From Bacteroidales bacterium (GTDB taxonomy: Bacteria; Bacteroidota; Bacteroidia; Bacteroidales; UBA932): a stretch of 14,279 nucleotides of DNA. The notes beneath the pieces are model-generated. The model was not told the origin of the DNA. It saw only the letters and a program-made list of their open reading frames with translations, and ran no database searches. The DNA is taken from the NCBI GenBank assembly GCA_017478685.1, contig JAFVDC010000150.1, forward strand, positions 1 through 14,279. Reading direction: 5' to 3'. A program made the position numbers and the translations under genes. This document shows, in pieces, positions 7,151-14,107 of this stretch; position 1 is the first letter of the stretch, and each line of letters begins with the position of its first letter.

Positions 7151-7266
7151 TTCGCTCCCGCCGGGCAATGACAAACACGTTTTGGGCCGATTTTGTGTTA
7201 TTCGCTGCCCATTTGGGCAATGAACAACACGATTTGGGCGTTTTTTGCGTAAACCGCTGCCCGGCA
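7151..7266. repeat. Imperfect ~51-nt tandem repeat, about 2.3 copies
   Basis: Copy A (7151-7200) and copy B (7201-7252) align over their whole length with roughly three quarters identity. Both start TTCGCT-CCC and share the core GGGCAATGA, then CAA/CACG, TTTGGGC and a T-rich end. A third copy begins at about 7253 (CCGCTGCCC) and breaks off near 7266. Copy B contains the small hairpin GCCCA-TT-TGGGC. The array lies entirely between the divergent promoters of the metallophosphoesterase and GH2 genes. It may be a regulatory array or a degenerate intergenic repeat element. Confidence 0.6.
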
Positions 7267-7306
7267 GAGGTCCGGAAGGTAACTGAGAGTGCCGAAAGCA
7301 GAATTA

Positions 7307-7338
7307 TTTGAAAATCAGAAATTAAAGCCGTACCTTTA
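7307..7338 (+). promoter_or_regulatory. -33/-7 promoter of the GH2 gene
   Basis: TTTG (7307-7310), a 20-nt spacer and TACCTTTA (7331-7338, one mismatch to TAnnTTTG). The box ends 4 nt before the ATG at 7343, so transcription should start at or next to the start codon. Confidence 0.75.
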
Positions 7339-7342
7339 TAGC

Positions 7343-9727
7343 ATGAAACAGTTATTTATATCGGCTTTAATTCTTTTGGCAGCGTCTTGCGCCGGAAATT
7401 CGGATTGGACATTAACCCAGGACAGCACTGGAAAATCCTACCCCGCAGAGGTTCCTTCCACTGTGGCGGCGGTGCTTCTTGAAAATGGCCAGGAACTTAC
7501 CCCTGAGGCCCTTGAGGGCAGTTTTACCTACTCTACTGTGCTTAAGGCCCAGGACCTTTCAAAGTATTACTCGCTTCGCTTTGACGGCCTTGGATATTAT
7601 GCCGATATATTTTTCAACGGGGAGAAGATTGCATCCAAGGATACAACCTTCGGCGTATTTGCAGTGCATGAATTCGATGTCACGCCCCTTGTGAAAAAGA
7701 GCAACCGCCTTGAGGTGAGGCTTGAAAGGGCCAGGCCCGGAGACCTCAACCATGGCTGGGTAGACTGGAGCCCCGCTCCGGAAGACGCCTCCATGGGTCT
7801 TGTGAGGGGCGTCACATTCCGCTCTCACGGCGCAGTGTCCATCAAGGACATGTACGTTCATCCTATCCTTAACAACACCCTTGACAATGCCCGCATTGAG
7901 GTGAGGGCCCTTCTTGAAAACCATTCGGATGCTCCCGCGGAGGTTGTCCTGAAGGGCGTGGTGGAAGGCCGGGAATTCATCCACAAGGCATCCCTTGCCG
8001 CCCGTGAAACCAGGGAAGAGGTCTTTGACGCCCTTGAAATTGCAAATCCCCGCCTTTGGTGGACTCATGATCTCGGCACCCCGGAGCTTTACAGCATGAA
8101 CCTCAGCGCCTTCATTGACGGCGCCATCACAGATGATGCTTCCAGGACCTTCGGCATAAGGAAATTCACCTCCCGCCTCAACGAAAACGGCCACAGGCAG
8201 TACACCCTCAATGGCCGTGACATCCTTGTAGCCGGTGCCGGCTGGGCCGATGACCGCTATCTCCGTGACACCCATGAAAGCATTGAGCATCAGGTGAACA
8301 TGGTAAAGGACATGGGTCTCAACTGCATCCGCTTTGAGAATATCTGGGGAAAGGATTCTTATGTATATGACCTCTGCGACAGCAAGGGCATCCTTGCCAT
8401 TACGGGCTTCAGCTGCCAGTGGGAGTGGGAAGGCTACTGCGGCATCCCCCACGATGAAATGTACGGCTGCATCAATGATCCCGAGCGCAACGCCCTGGCA
8501 TTCCGCTACTTCAAGGACCAGATGCGCTGGATACGCAATCACCCCTCAATAGCCTCCTTCCTCACGGGCAGTGACCGCATTGCAAATCCCCAGCTTGAGC
8601 CCCTTTACTTGGAGGAATTCAAGGCCCTTGGACTGGAGTTCTCATATATCTGCAGCGCCGCTTCAAAGGTGTCGCTGGCTGGCCCTTCCGGCAACAAGAT
8701 GACAGGTCCCTACGAGTATTGCGGCCCGGAATACTGGGTCAATCCCAAGGCTGCGGGCGGCGCGCTCGGCTTCAATACGGAAACTGGTATCGGCCTCAAT
8801 ATGCCCCAGTATGAATCTGTGGTGAAAATGATCGCACCCGCAGACCGCTGGCCGGTGGGCAAGGCCTGGGACGCCCTGTGCACCGTTGCCGGAGAAGGCA
8901 TGCACGACACCCGCGTAATCAAGGAAGTGGTTGAGGGCCAGTACGGAGAACCCTCCAACATAGAGCAGTTTGTCTCCCGTGCCCAGGCGGCCGACTACAC
9001 CGGAACCCGCGGCATGTTTGAGGCTTTCCGCATTAATATCGGCAAGGCTACCGGCGTTGTGCAGTGGATGCTCAATTCGGCCGTTCCCATGCTCTACTGG
9101 CAGTTGTACGACTGGTACGGCATCCCCACTGCAGGCTACTACGGCACCAAGAAGGCCATGCAGCCCGTGCAGCTTCTTCTCCAGTGGGAAGAGAGAAAAC
9201 TGTACGCCGTGAACGGCACCGCCACCGGAGGAAAGGATGCCAGCCTTGAGTGCACCGTGCGCATCTTCGACGCCGCATCCCATGAGATCCAGACCGTTCC
9301 CGTAAGCGTTACGGTTCCGGAAGGCACTTCCGTGCCCGTTATGGATCTTCCTGTGGGCCAGGACCTCTTTGTGTTTGTGGAGGGCGGGGCCGATAACTTC
9401 TACGCCGTACCCGCCCAGGGCAATGTCCACGACTATGAACATTCAATCTGGTTCCAGACCCCCATCAGCACATATGCAGGCCTCCAGTACGTGACACGCC
9501 TTCCCGCTCCTGACCTCAAGGTCACGGAAGACGCAGCCGGCAACGTGACTATTACCAATGACTCAGATACAGTTGCTTGGCAGATTGTCCTCAAGATCCT
9601 TGACCGTAACGGAGAACTGGTTCCTGAGGCCTTGTGGTCAGACAACTTCTTCTCCCTGCCTCCTCATTCCAGCAAAACCGTCTCCCACACCGGCAAGGGC
9701 AAACTTGCCTGGAGCGCCGGACTGTAA
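7343..9727 (+). CDS. GH2 lipoprotein, exo-beta-D-glucosaminidase / endo-beta-mannosidase-like
   Basis: A 794-residue exported glycoside hydrolase of family 2. The leader ends in lipobox LAASC, so it is a lipoprotein. The order fits GH2: N-terminal jelly-roll (about 25-170), Ig-like domain (170-280), TIM barrel (290-590) and C-terminal beta domains. In the barrel, NHPS is followed by TGSD instead of the GNE of beta-galactosidases, so the acid/base is probably Asp411; the nucleophile is probably Glu480 in FNTETG. An Asp acid/base in a GSD motif about 70 residues before the Glu nucleophile is the pattern of exo-chitosanases such as CsxA and of related endo-beta-mannosidases. A substrate with beta-linked glucosamine or mannose is therefore likelier than lactose. 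The GTG at 7289 is rejected because it lies upstream of the promoter's -33 box. It is convergent with the DUF4832 gene, with a 26-nt gap and no clear terminator. Confidence 0.88.
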   Translation: MKQLFISALILLAASCAGNSDWTLTQDSTGKSYPAEVPSTVAAVLLENGQELTPEALEGSFTYSTVLKAQDLSKYYSLRFDGLGYYADIFFNGEKIASKDTTFGVFAVHEFDVTPLVKKSNRLEVRLERARPGDLNHGWVDWSPAPEDASMGLVRGVTFRSHGAVSIKDMYVHPILNNTLDNARIEVRALLENHSDAPAEVVLKGVVEGREFIHKASLAARETREEVFDALEIANPRLWWTHDLGTPELYSMNLSAFIDGAITDDASRTFGIRKFTSRLNENGHRQYTLNGRDILVAGAGWADDRYLRDTHESIEHQVNMVKDMGLNCIRFENIWGKDSYVYDLCDSKGILAITGFSCQWEWEGYCGIPHDEMYGCINDPERNALAFRYFKDQMRWIRNHPSIASFLTGSDRIANPQLEPLYLEEFKALGLEFSYICSAASKVSLAGPSGNKMTGPYEYCGPEYWVNPKAAGGALGFNTETGIGLNMPQYESVVKMIAPADRWPVGKAWDALCTVAGEGMHDTRVIKEVVEGQYGEPSNIEQFVSRAQAADYTGTRGMFEAFRINIGKATGVVQWMLNSAVPMLYWQLYDWYGIPTAGYYGTKKAMQPVQLLLQWEERKLYAVNGTATGGKDASLECTVRIFDAASHEIQTVPVSVTVPEGTSVPVMDLPVGQDLFVFVEGGADNFYAVPAQGNVHDYEHSIWFQTPISTYAGLQYVTRLPAPDLKVTEDAAGNVTITNDSDTVAWQIVLKILDRNGELVPEALWSDNFFSLPPHSSKTVSHTGKGKLAWSAGL

Positions 9728-9753
9728 GGACGGTCCGCGAAGCTAAGGCGGCG

Positions 9754-11025
9754 CTACTTGACGTGGGCCTCAAACTCAATCTTCTGGCCCTTCACAAGGT
9801 GGTCGCACTCGATGGAGGGCTTTGAGGCTTTTGTGGCGGGGCAATCAATTGTTACCCAGGTGGATTCTCCGGGCATGAGGCCGCGAAGATTGTAGCTGCC
9901 GCGCACGCCGTCAACGGCCACCCAGGCATCCCTGTAAATGGGAGCCACGCCCACATTGGAAATGAGCACAGATGCGGAAACGCCGTCATTTACGCAGAAG
10001 TCCTTGACCTCGAAGCTGTACCCCATGGACATTGCGGCTTCCTTGATGCGGGCCTCGGTCTGTTTTCCGGGTTGGTCGTTGCCGATTATGAAGGTCATGT
10101 GGACCTTTGCCACAAGGTCTTCGAATTTTCGGCCATGCATGCCTTCCTTGTCAAGGGCGTGCTTTTGGTCATAGGAGGAGTAATAGCTGAATTCACCGCC
10201 GGCAGGGCCTTTCTTGTACCTCTCCAGGCCGAAGAAACGCCATCCGGACCAGTTGTATCCATCCCAGTCCTCGCACATGAAGGAGTCGTCAAAGTTGCCG
10301 AATCCCAGGTCCAGAAGATTCGGACTTGAGTGGAACGGGGCATATTTGCTGTCCGACGCATCAATGGAGAACAGCCACGGGGTATCCTGGAACCACTGAT
10401 CCATGAGCGGCAGGAATTCGGCCTGGAAGTCGTGGGAGGGAAAGGTCCGGCCTATGATGCAGGGGCCGTCGTAGATATGGTATTCCGCCCAAAGGCCGAA
10501 TCCGATTTCCACAAAGGCCAAGCGGGGATCGGAGTCGTAGCGCTGTGCAAAACGCCTGTGGAACTCCTTGTGGAAACGCTGGAGTTCTTCGCAGCGCCAG
10601 TCCGGGAATTCAGTGTTGCGGCCCTCGGACTTGCCATTAGTGGCTTCATATCCGGGCCAAGCTTTGATGTAATCCGGAACAGCGCAGGAATGACCGGGAT
10701 AGGTGTAGCGGAAGCGAACTACGGCCTGGTGGCCGCGGGAGGCTACATCGGCCAGAAGATTATCCATCACGCTCCAGTCGTACACATCCTTTTCCCGACA
10801 GACATCGTTATACAGCATGTAGGAGTACTCCAACTGCACGTAACTCTTTGTCTTGGCGCTGCTGGTGGTCCAGAGCACGATACCCGTCATGGGCTGCACG
10901 CCGGTAATTGACGCGTCCAGCGGAACGCGTTCTCCCGCAACCGGCTCATGCGGGGGTTCCCCCTGGCAGCCGCAAGAACCAAGGGTCAGAACCCCGGCGC
11001 AGAATATTAGGAAAAACTTATTCAC
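9754..11025 (-). CDS. DUF4832-type lipoprotein, putative glycosidase-like
   Basis: A 423-residue lipoprotein (lipobox LGSC, Cys18). The mature part resembles DUF4832 proteins, TIM-barrel glycosidase-like proteins without a well-established activity. Landmarks are PMTGIVLW (45-52), YVQLEYSYM, VVRFRYTYPG (102-111), and FVEIGFGLWAEYH (171-183), which corresponds to the family's usual GxWGEWH segment with Glu173 or Glu181 as possible catalytic acids. A C-terminal Ig-like domain (about 330-423) follows. Translation starts at GTG 11025, overlapping the end of the transporter gene by 8 nt (GTGAATAA), so it is probably translationally coupled. No better start is available, and this one gives a proper signal peptide. 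It is last in the phosphatase-transporter operon and faces the GH2 gene. Activity is unproven. Confidence 0.8.
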   Translation of the reverse strand: MNKFFLIFCAGVLTLGSCGCQGEPPHEPVAGERVPLDASITGVQPMTGIVLWTTSSAKTKSYVQLEYSYMLYNDVCREKDVYDWSVMDNLLADVASRGHQAVVRFRYTYPGHSCAVPDYIKAWPGYEATNGKSEGRNTEFPDWRCEELQRFHKEFHRRFAQRYDSDPRLAFVEIGFGLWAEYHIYDGPCIIGRTFPSHDFQAEFLPLMDQWFQDTPWLFSIDASDSKYAPFHSSPNLLDLGFGNFDDSFMCEDWDGYNWSGWRFFGLERYKKGPAGGEFSYYSSYDQKHALDKEGMHGRKFEDLVAKVHMTFIIGNDQPGKQTEARIKEAAMSMGYSFEVKDFCVNDGVSASVLISNVGVAPIYRDAWVAVDGVRGSYNLRGLMPGESTWVTIDCPATKASKPSIECDHLVKGQKIEFEAHVK

Positions 11026-11884
11026 GGCTGAAGATGAACACGCAGCTGATTGCCGCCACGATACCCACTATCTGTGCCACGGTAGGGACGGCCGAATAGA
11101 GGATGAGCGAAATCACGCACATGATGACGGGGGCGCAGGCATCGGCCAGCGGAGCCACTATCATGGCCTTGCCGTAACGGTTGGCGTAGACCAGCGTAAA
11201 GGCGCCTATAGCGTTGAGAATCTGGACGAAGAACACCTTCCAGACCTCCCCTGCGCCGTATGCCGACAGCGATTCTCCGCCGCCCATCAGAAGCGCCACG
11301 GGAATTAAGACCACGGCCGAAATTGCCATGTACACGAATACGCTTTCGGCATCAGGGGTGGAATTGTTGGCAAGTTTCATGACAAAGGCCTGGATGCCCC
11401 AGAAGACGAACACCACGGAGGCGTACAGGATCCAAATCCAGCTTGAAACCACGCCGTCCTTGCTATCCGGGAGCGCAAAGCATACCAGGGCCACAAACGC
11501 CAGCGCAATGCCCACATACCCAAGTTTGGACACCTTCTCCTTCAGGAAAAGGGCCGAAAGGATAACCGTAACGATAGGCGCCACGGAAATCATGGGCATG
11601 ACAAGATATGCCGGGGCATAGTCCAGCGCCAGGAACAGCACCAGCTGACCGCCGGCGCCAAGAAGGCCCACTCCCATGCTAAGAAGGGCGGGCTTGGAAC
11701 GCACGTCCAGCTTGAACTTTATGTTTGCAAGTGCCACCAGTGCAGGCGGAACCATGCTAAGGGCCCACATCACATAGACCAGGGTCTTGGGCAGGACAGT
11801 CTGGTCTGAAAACGCTCCCCAGATACCCCAGGTGACCATTGTCACAAGGGCGTACAGGAGCCAGGTGTTCTTTTTCTGTGCCAT
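11018..11884 (-). CDS. EamA/DMT-family transporter
   Basis: A 288-residue inner membrane protein with ten predicted transmembrane helices in two five-helix EamA repeats (about 8-137 and 148-287). Helices such as TMVTWGIWGAF near the start, SVAPIVTVILSALFLKEKVSKLGYVGIALAF at the end of the first half and PLADACAPVIMCVISLI in the second are typical of drug/metabolite transporters. The repeated pattern of a helix ending in a short charged hinge before the next helix is clear in the first half (FLKEK). It is the middle gene of an operon: its ATG is 1 nt after the phosphatase stop, and its stop overlaps the start of the DUF4832 gene. It may move a small metabolite connected to the neighbouring hydrolases; the substrate and direction are not predictable. 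Confidence 0.9.
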   Translation of the reverse strand: MAQKKNTWLLYALVTMVTWGIWGAFSDQTVLPKTLVYVMWALSMVPPALVALANIKFKLDVRSKPALLSMGVGLLGAGGQLVLFLALDYAPAYLVMPMISVAPIVTVILSALFLKEKVSKLGYVGIALAFVALVCFALPDSKDGVVSSWIWILYASVVFVFWGIQAFVMKLANNSTPDAESVFVYMAISAVVLIPVALLMGGGESLSAYGAGEVWKVFFVQILNAIGAFTLVYANRYGKAMIVAPLADACAPVIMCVISLILYSAVPTVAQIVGIVAAISCVFIFSRE

Positions 11885-11885
11885 A

Positions 11886-13010
11886 TTACTTTACAAACGA
11901 TCCAACAAGTTTTCCCCAGTCTGAATTCTCCTTGATTCCGGTAAATTTCTCGCTACCGGGGCCCCAGGCATAGAATGGAACGGCTATGCCGTTATGGGAT
12001 TCGGAGGCGAAATTGACGCCTATCAGGCCTTCCTCAAGATTTCCGTCCTGAAGGGTAAGGCAGCCCGTGGCGTGGTCTGCGGTCATGACAACAAGCGTGT
12101 GACCGTCTTCTTCGGCCCATTTAAGGACATCCCCAAGTGTGCGGTCAAAGTCCAGGAGTTCCTCCATGGCCTTGCCGATGTCGTTTCCGTGCAGCCAGTC
12201 GTCTATGCAGGAGCCTTCTATCATCATTACAAAGCCGTTTTCGTTCTCTGACAGTTCATCCAGCCCGCGGGCCACCATATGCCGGAAAAGGTCTCCCCTC
12301 TCCCCTGCCACGGGAAGATTGTCCGGGGAAAGAAGGCCGATTACGGGAAGGTCCGCGTCCATGAGTTCTTCCTCCGAAAGCGCCACGGTATATCCCGCCG
12401 CAGCCATTTCCTTTGTGATGTCACGGCCGTCCGTGCGCTTAGTGGTGAACCAGTCCAGGCCGCCGCCGGCAAGATAGTCCACCCCGCAGGTGACATAGTC
12501 CGCGATGAGGTCCTCCTGGTTGTAGCGGTACTCGTTGTGACAGCAGAAGTCGCAGGGCGTGGCATCGGCAAAATGGCAGGTAACCGCTACGCCGGTGCTC
12601 TTGCCGAGTTTTTTGGCGTCTACCAGTATTGAGTACAAGTCTGTGGTATCAGCAGCCGTACCCACATGGCTGTAGGCGGTCTTGACGCCCGCCGCAAGTG
12701 CGGTTCCGCCCGCGCCGGAATCCGTAATGAGAGCATTTGTGCACCACGTGCGGGAAAGCCCCACGTGAGTAAAATTGTCCAGGTTGAGCTTGCCCTTATT
12801 GAGCACCCAGGCGCAACTCACCTGCTCCAAGCCCATGCCATCCCCTATCATGAAAATGATGTTGCGCACCTCATTGGTCTGGGGCGGCTCCTGCACCTTC
12901 ACAACATCATAGGTGTGCTGGGTTTGGTAATACTGGAGCTGCGGCTCCCCCGTCTCCTTGCAGGAAAGCAGCAGCATGGCTGCTGTGGCTATTAGAACAG
13001 TTCTTTTCAT
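11886..13010 (-). CDS. Alkaline phosphatase lipoprotein
   Basis: A 374-residue exported alkaline phosphatase, which hydrolyses phosphomonoesters outside the cytoplasmic membrane. Leader and lipobox are LLLSC (Cys17). Active-site residues match the family: Asp57 in IGDGMG, nucleophile Ser98 in TDSGAGGTA, Glu265 in IEGS, Asp270 with His274 in IDDWLH, Asp312-His313 in TADHATG and His339 in SESHNG. These correspond to the two zinc sites and the third metal site. At 374 residues it is short, like many Bacteroidota PhoA-like enzymes. It heads a three-gene operon with the DMT transporter and DUF4832 genes (1-nt gap, then an 8-nt overlap) from a promoter at 13069-13038. I see no obvious Pho-box, but could easily miss one. 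The preferred substrate could be a sugar phosphate. Confidence 0.93.
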   Translation of the reverse strand: MKRTVLIATAAMLLLSCKETGEPQLQYYQTQHTYDVVKVQEPPQTNEVRNIIFMIGDGMGLEQVSCAWVLNKGKLNLDNFTHVGLSRTWCTNALITDSGAGGTALAAGVKTAYSHVGTAADTTDLYSILVDAKKLGKSTGVAVTCHFADATPCDFCCHNEYRYNQEDLIADYVTCGVDYLAGGGLDWFTTKRTDGRDITKEMAAAGYTVALSEEELMDADLPVIGLLSPDNLPVAGERGDLFRHMVARGLDELSENENGFVMMIEGSCIDDWLHGNDIGKAMEELLDFDRTLGDVLKWAEEDGHTLVVMTADHATGCLTLQDGNLEEGLIGVNFASESHNGIAVPFYAWGPGSEKFTGIKENSDWGKLVGSFVK

Positions 13011-13037
13011 TCCGGGCGGTTAATTCTATGGTTCACA

Positions 13038-13069
13038 CAAAATTACTAATAAAACATCTAAACCGCAAC
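13038..13069 (-). promoter_or_regulatory. -33/-7 promoter of the phosphatase operon
   Basis: On the - strand: GTTG (13069-13066, one mismatch to TTTG), a 20-nt spacer, and TAATTTTG (13045-13038, a full TAnnTTTG match). The box is 27 nt before the ATG at 13010. It drives phosphatase, transporter and DUF4832 genes. Confidence 0.7.
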
Positions 13070-13140
13070 CCGCAACGTTTCATTTTGGTTTCGGGTGCTT
13101 TCATTTGAAAACCGGGCCGATTTTCGGGGGCGAAGTGAGT

Positions 13141-13707
13141 TTACCGCTTGTAAAGGTACTTCATAAGCGGTGCGGCCATGAGGGCCTGAAGGATCTTGTT
13201 GCTATCCAGAAGTTTACGGACAAACTGAGGTTCAAGAAGAAACACTTCTATGTCTTCCGTAGCGTCCAGATGCTGACCGCTCACTTTCTCCACACCAACG
13301 GCCAGGAAACTGTGGGCAAGATTGGTACTGGTTGCCGGATTGGGAGACAGCACCATCCACGGCGTCCATTCCCCGCCCGCAAAGCCGGTTTCCTCCAAAA
13401 GTTCGCGTTTAGCAGCCTCGAGAGGCGTCTCCCCATCTTCGATAACGCCGCAGGGCAACTCAAAGCATGTATTTCCAAGCCCGTGCCGATACTGACGCTC
13501 CATTACCATGAGGCCATCCTTGGTAATGGCAACCACGTTTACCCAGTCCGGATACTCCAGCACATAGTATTCATTGTTAACCCTGCCGTCCGGTAGCCGG
13601 GCAACGTCCCTTCTGGCCGTGAGCCAAGGCCGCTTCACAAGATATTCCGTGGAGAGAATCTCCCACTTTCCATCCTCATTGATGGCATTGTCCAGATTGT
13701 ATTCCAT
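13141..13707 (-). CDS. NUDIX hydrolase, ADP-ribose pyrophosphatase-like
   Basis: A 188-residue cytoplasmic hydrolase that cleaves nucleoside diphosphates linked to another moiety. A perfect Nudix box (Gx5Ex7REUxEExGU) runs from Gly87 to Phe109, with catalytic Glu105 and Glu106 in RELLEETGF. The lead-in (ERQYRHGLGNTCFELPCGVIE) is that of ADP-ribose/ADP-sugar pyrophosphatases, so ADP-ribose or an ADP-sugar is the likely substrate. The ATG at 13707 is preferred over 13746, because the box TATCTTTA ends 8 nt before 13707 and the 13 extra residues would start upstream of the -7 box. It is a single gene, followed on the same strand by the phosphatase operon, which has its own promoter. Confidence 0.9.
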   Translation of the reverse strand: MEYNLDNAINEDGKWEILSTEYLVKRPWLTARRDVARLPDGRVNNEYYVLEYPDWVNVVAITKDGLMVMERQYRHGLGNTCFELPCGVIEDGETPLEAAKRELLEETGFAGGEWTPWMVLSPNPATSTNLAHSFLAVGVEKVSGQHLDATEDIEVFLLEPQFVRKLLDSNKILQALMAAPLMKYLYKR

Positions 13708-13715
13708 ACAGGATG

Positions 13716-13747
13716 TAAAGATACGCTTTTTGAGGACGCAATGCAAA
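13716..13747 (-). promoter_or_regulatory. -33/-7 promoter of the NUDIX gene
   Basis: On the - strand: TTTG (13747-13744), a 20-nt spacer and TATCTTTA (13723-13716, one mismatch to TAnnTTTG). The box ends 8 nt before the ATG at 13707, giving a very short leader. The promoter position decides the start codon. Confidence 0.8.
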
Positions 13748-14076
13748 TGCCCAACTTACCTCCAACACGGTCATCTGCCGTTTTTGCATCTAGAAAGGGC
13801 AATCTGGCTGCAAACACGGCGGTAGCATTTGGGCGAGGTTGGATTTCATACGACCAACGACGCCCAACGAAATGCCATTTAAATAGCCTGTGAGCCACAA
13901 CGCCCGGGCGAGGCTGGTTACTTAATAACCAGCCTCGCCCAAAAGTACTACCAACCTCGCCCGAGTAGGTTTAGGTTGACAAACCGCCCAAAAGAAATGT
14001 CCACGGTATTTCATACCAGATAGGATATCCGGGACCACAAAAAAGCATGTAACCTATTGAATTATAAAAAAAAACG
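13748..14076. other. Palindrome-rich divergent intergenic spacer
   Basis: No gene is visible in this stretch between the NUDIX and last lipoprotein promoters; the open frames on the - strand up to 13898 lack a known motif and cross the hairpins. It holds the GGGCGAGG[TC]TGG repeat cluster at 13831-13962, an inverted ATGCAAA/TTTGCAT pair (13741-13747 and 13781-13787), a small hairpin GGTAT-TTC-ATACC (14005-14017), and two GCCCAAC plus three TTTGGGC/GCCCAAA motifs. A small RNA cannot be excluded. Confidence 0.6.
13831..13962. repeat. REP/BIME-like palindromic repeat cluster
   Basis: Five copies of a 12-mer related to GGGCGAGGTTGG: + at 13831, - at 13854 (two mismatches), + at 13906, - at 13929 and - at 13951. 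Copies one and two make a 35-nt hairpin (13831-13865), and copies three and four make another of the same length (13906-13940), both with 11 nt between the arms. In the second, pairing extends to a perfect 15-bp stem with a CTTAA loop. A T-A pair in hairpin one is a C-G pair in hairpin two, a compensatory change. Neither hairpin is followed by a T-run, so these are not simple terminators. Confidence 0.75.
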
Positions 14077-14084
14077 TAAATTTG
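14077..14084 (+). promoter_or_regulatory. -7 box of the last lipoprotein gene
   Basis: TAAATTTG matches TAnnTTTG and ends 23 nt before the ATG at 14108. A possible -33 (ATTG, 14056-14059) has only a 17-nt spacer, so it is doubtful. A nine-A run lies within the spacer and could vary in length. Confidence 0.6.
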
Positions 14085-14107
14085 CAAAACCTAACTGCAG
14101 TACTGAC

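Noticed and set aside
108..7222. CATTGCCC at 108-115, resembling the complement of the GGGCAATG core of the 51-nt repeat
   Set aside because: Only about 13 positions match and the flanks differ, so it is too short to call a further copy.
6141..7223. 360-codon open frame on the + strand
   Set aside because: It is antisense to the metallophosphoesterase, whose metal motifs are intact, and it crosses the repeats. Its translation has a shadow-like composition. The same applies to the frames at 2862-3647 (+), 4339-5019 (-), 7559-8542 (-) and 8663-9442 (-).
7151..7266. Possible CRISPR array
   Set aside because: Only about 2.3 contiguous imperfect copies, with no unique spacers between identical repeats and no cas genes.
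7184..13124. Shared 11-mer GGGCCGATTTT at 7184-7194 and 13114-13124
   Set aside because: In 14 kb, tens of 11-mer matches are expected by chance, and the flanks do not align.
13831..13962. Possible integron attC site or intrinsic terminator
   Set aside because: There is no paired GTTRRRY/RYYYAAC core, no integrase and no gene cassette. The hairpins are not followed by a T-run.
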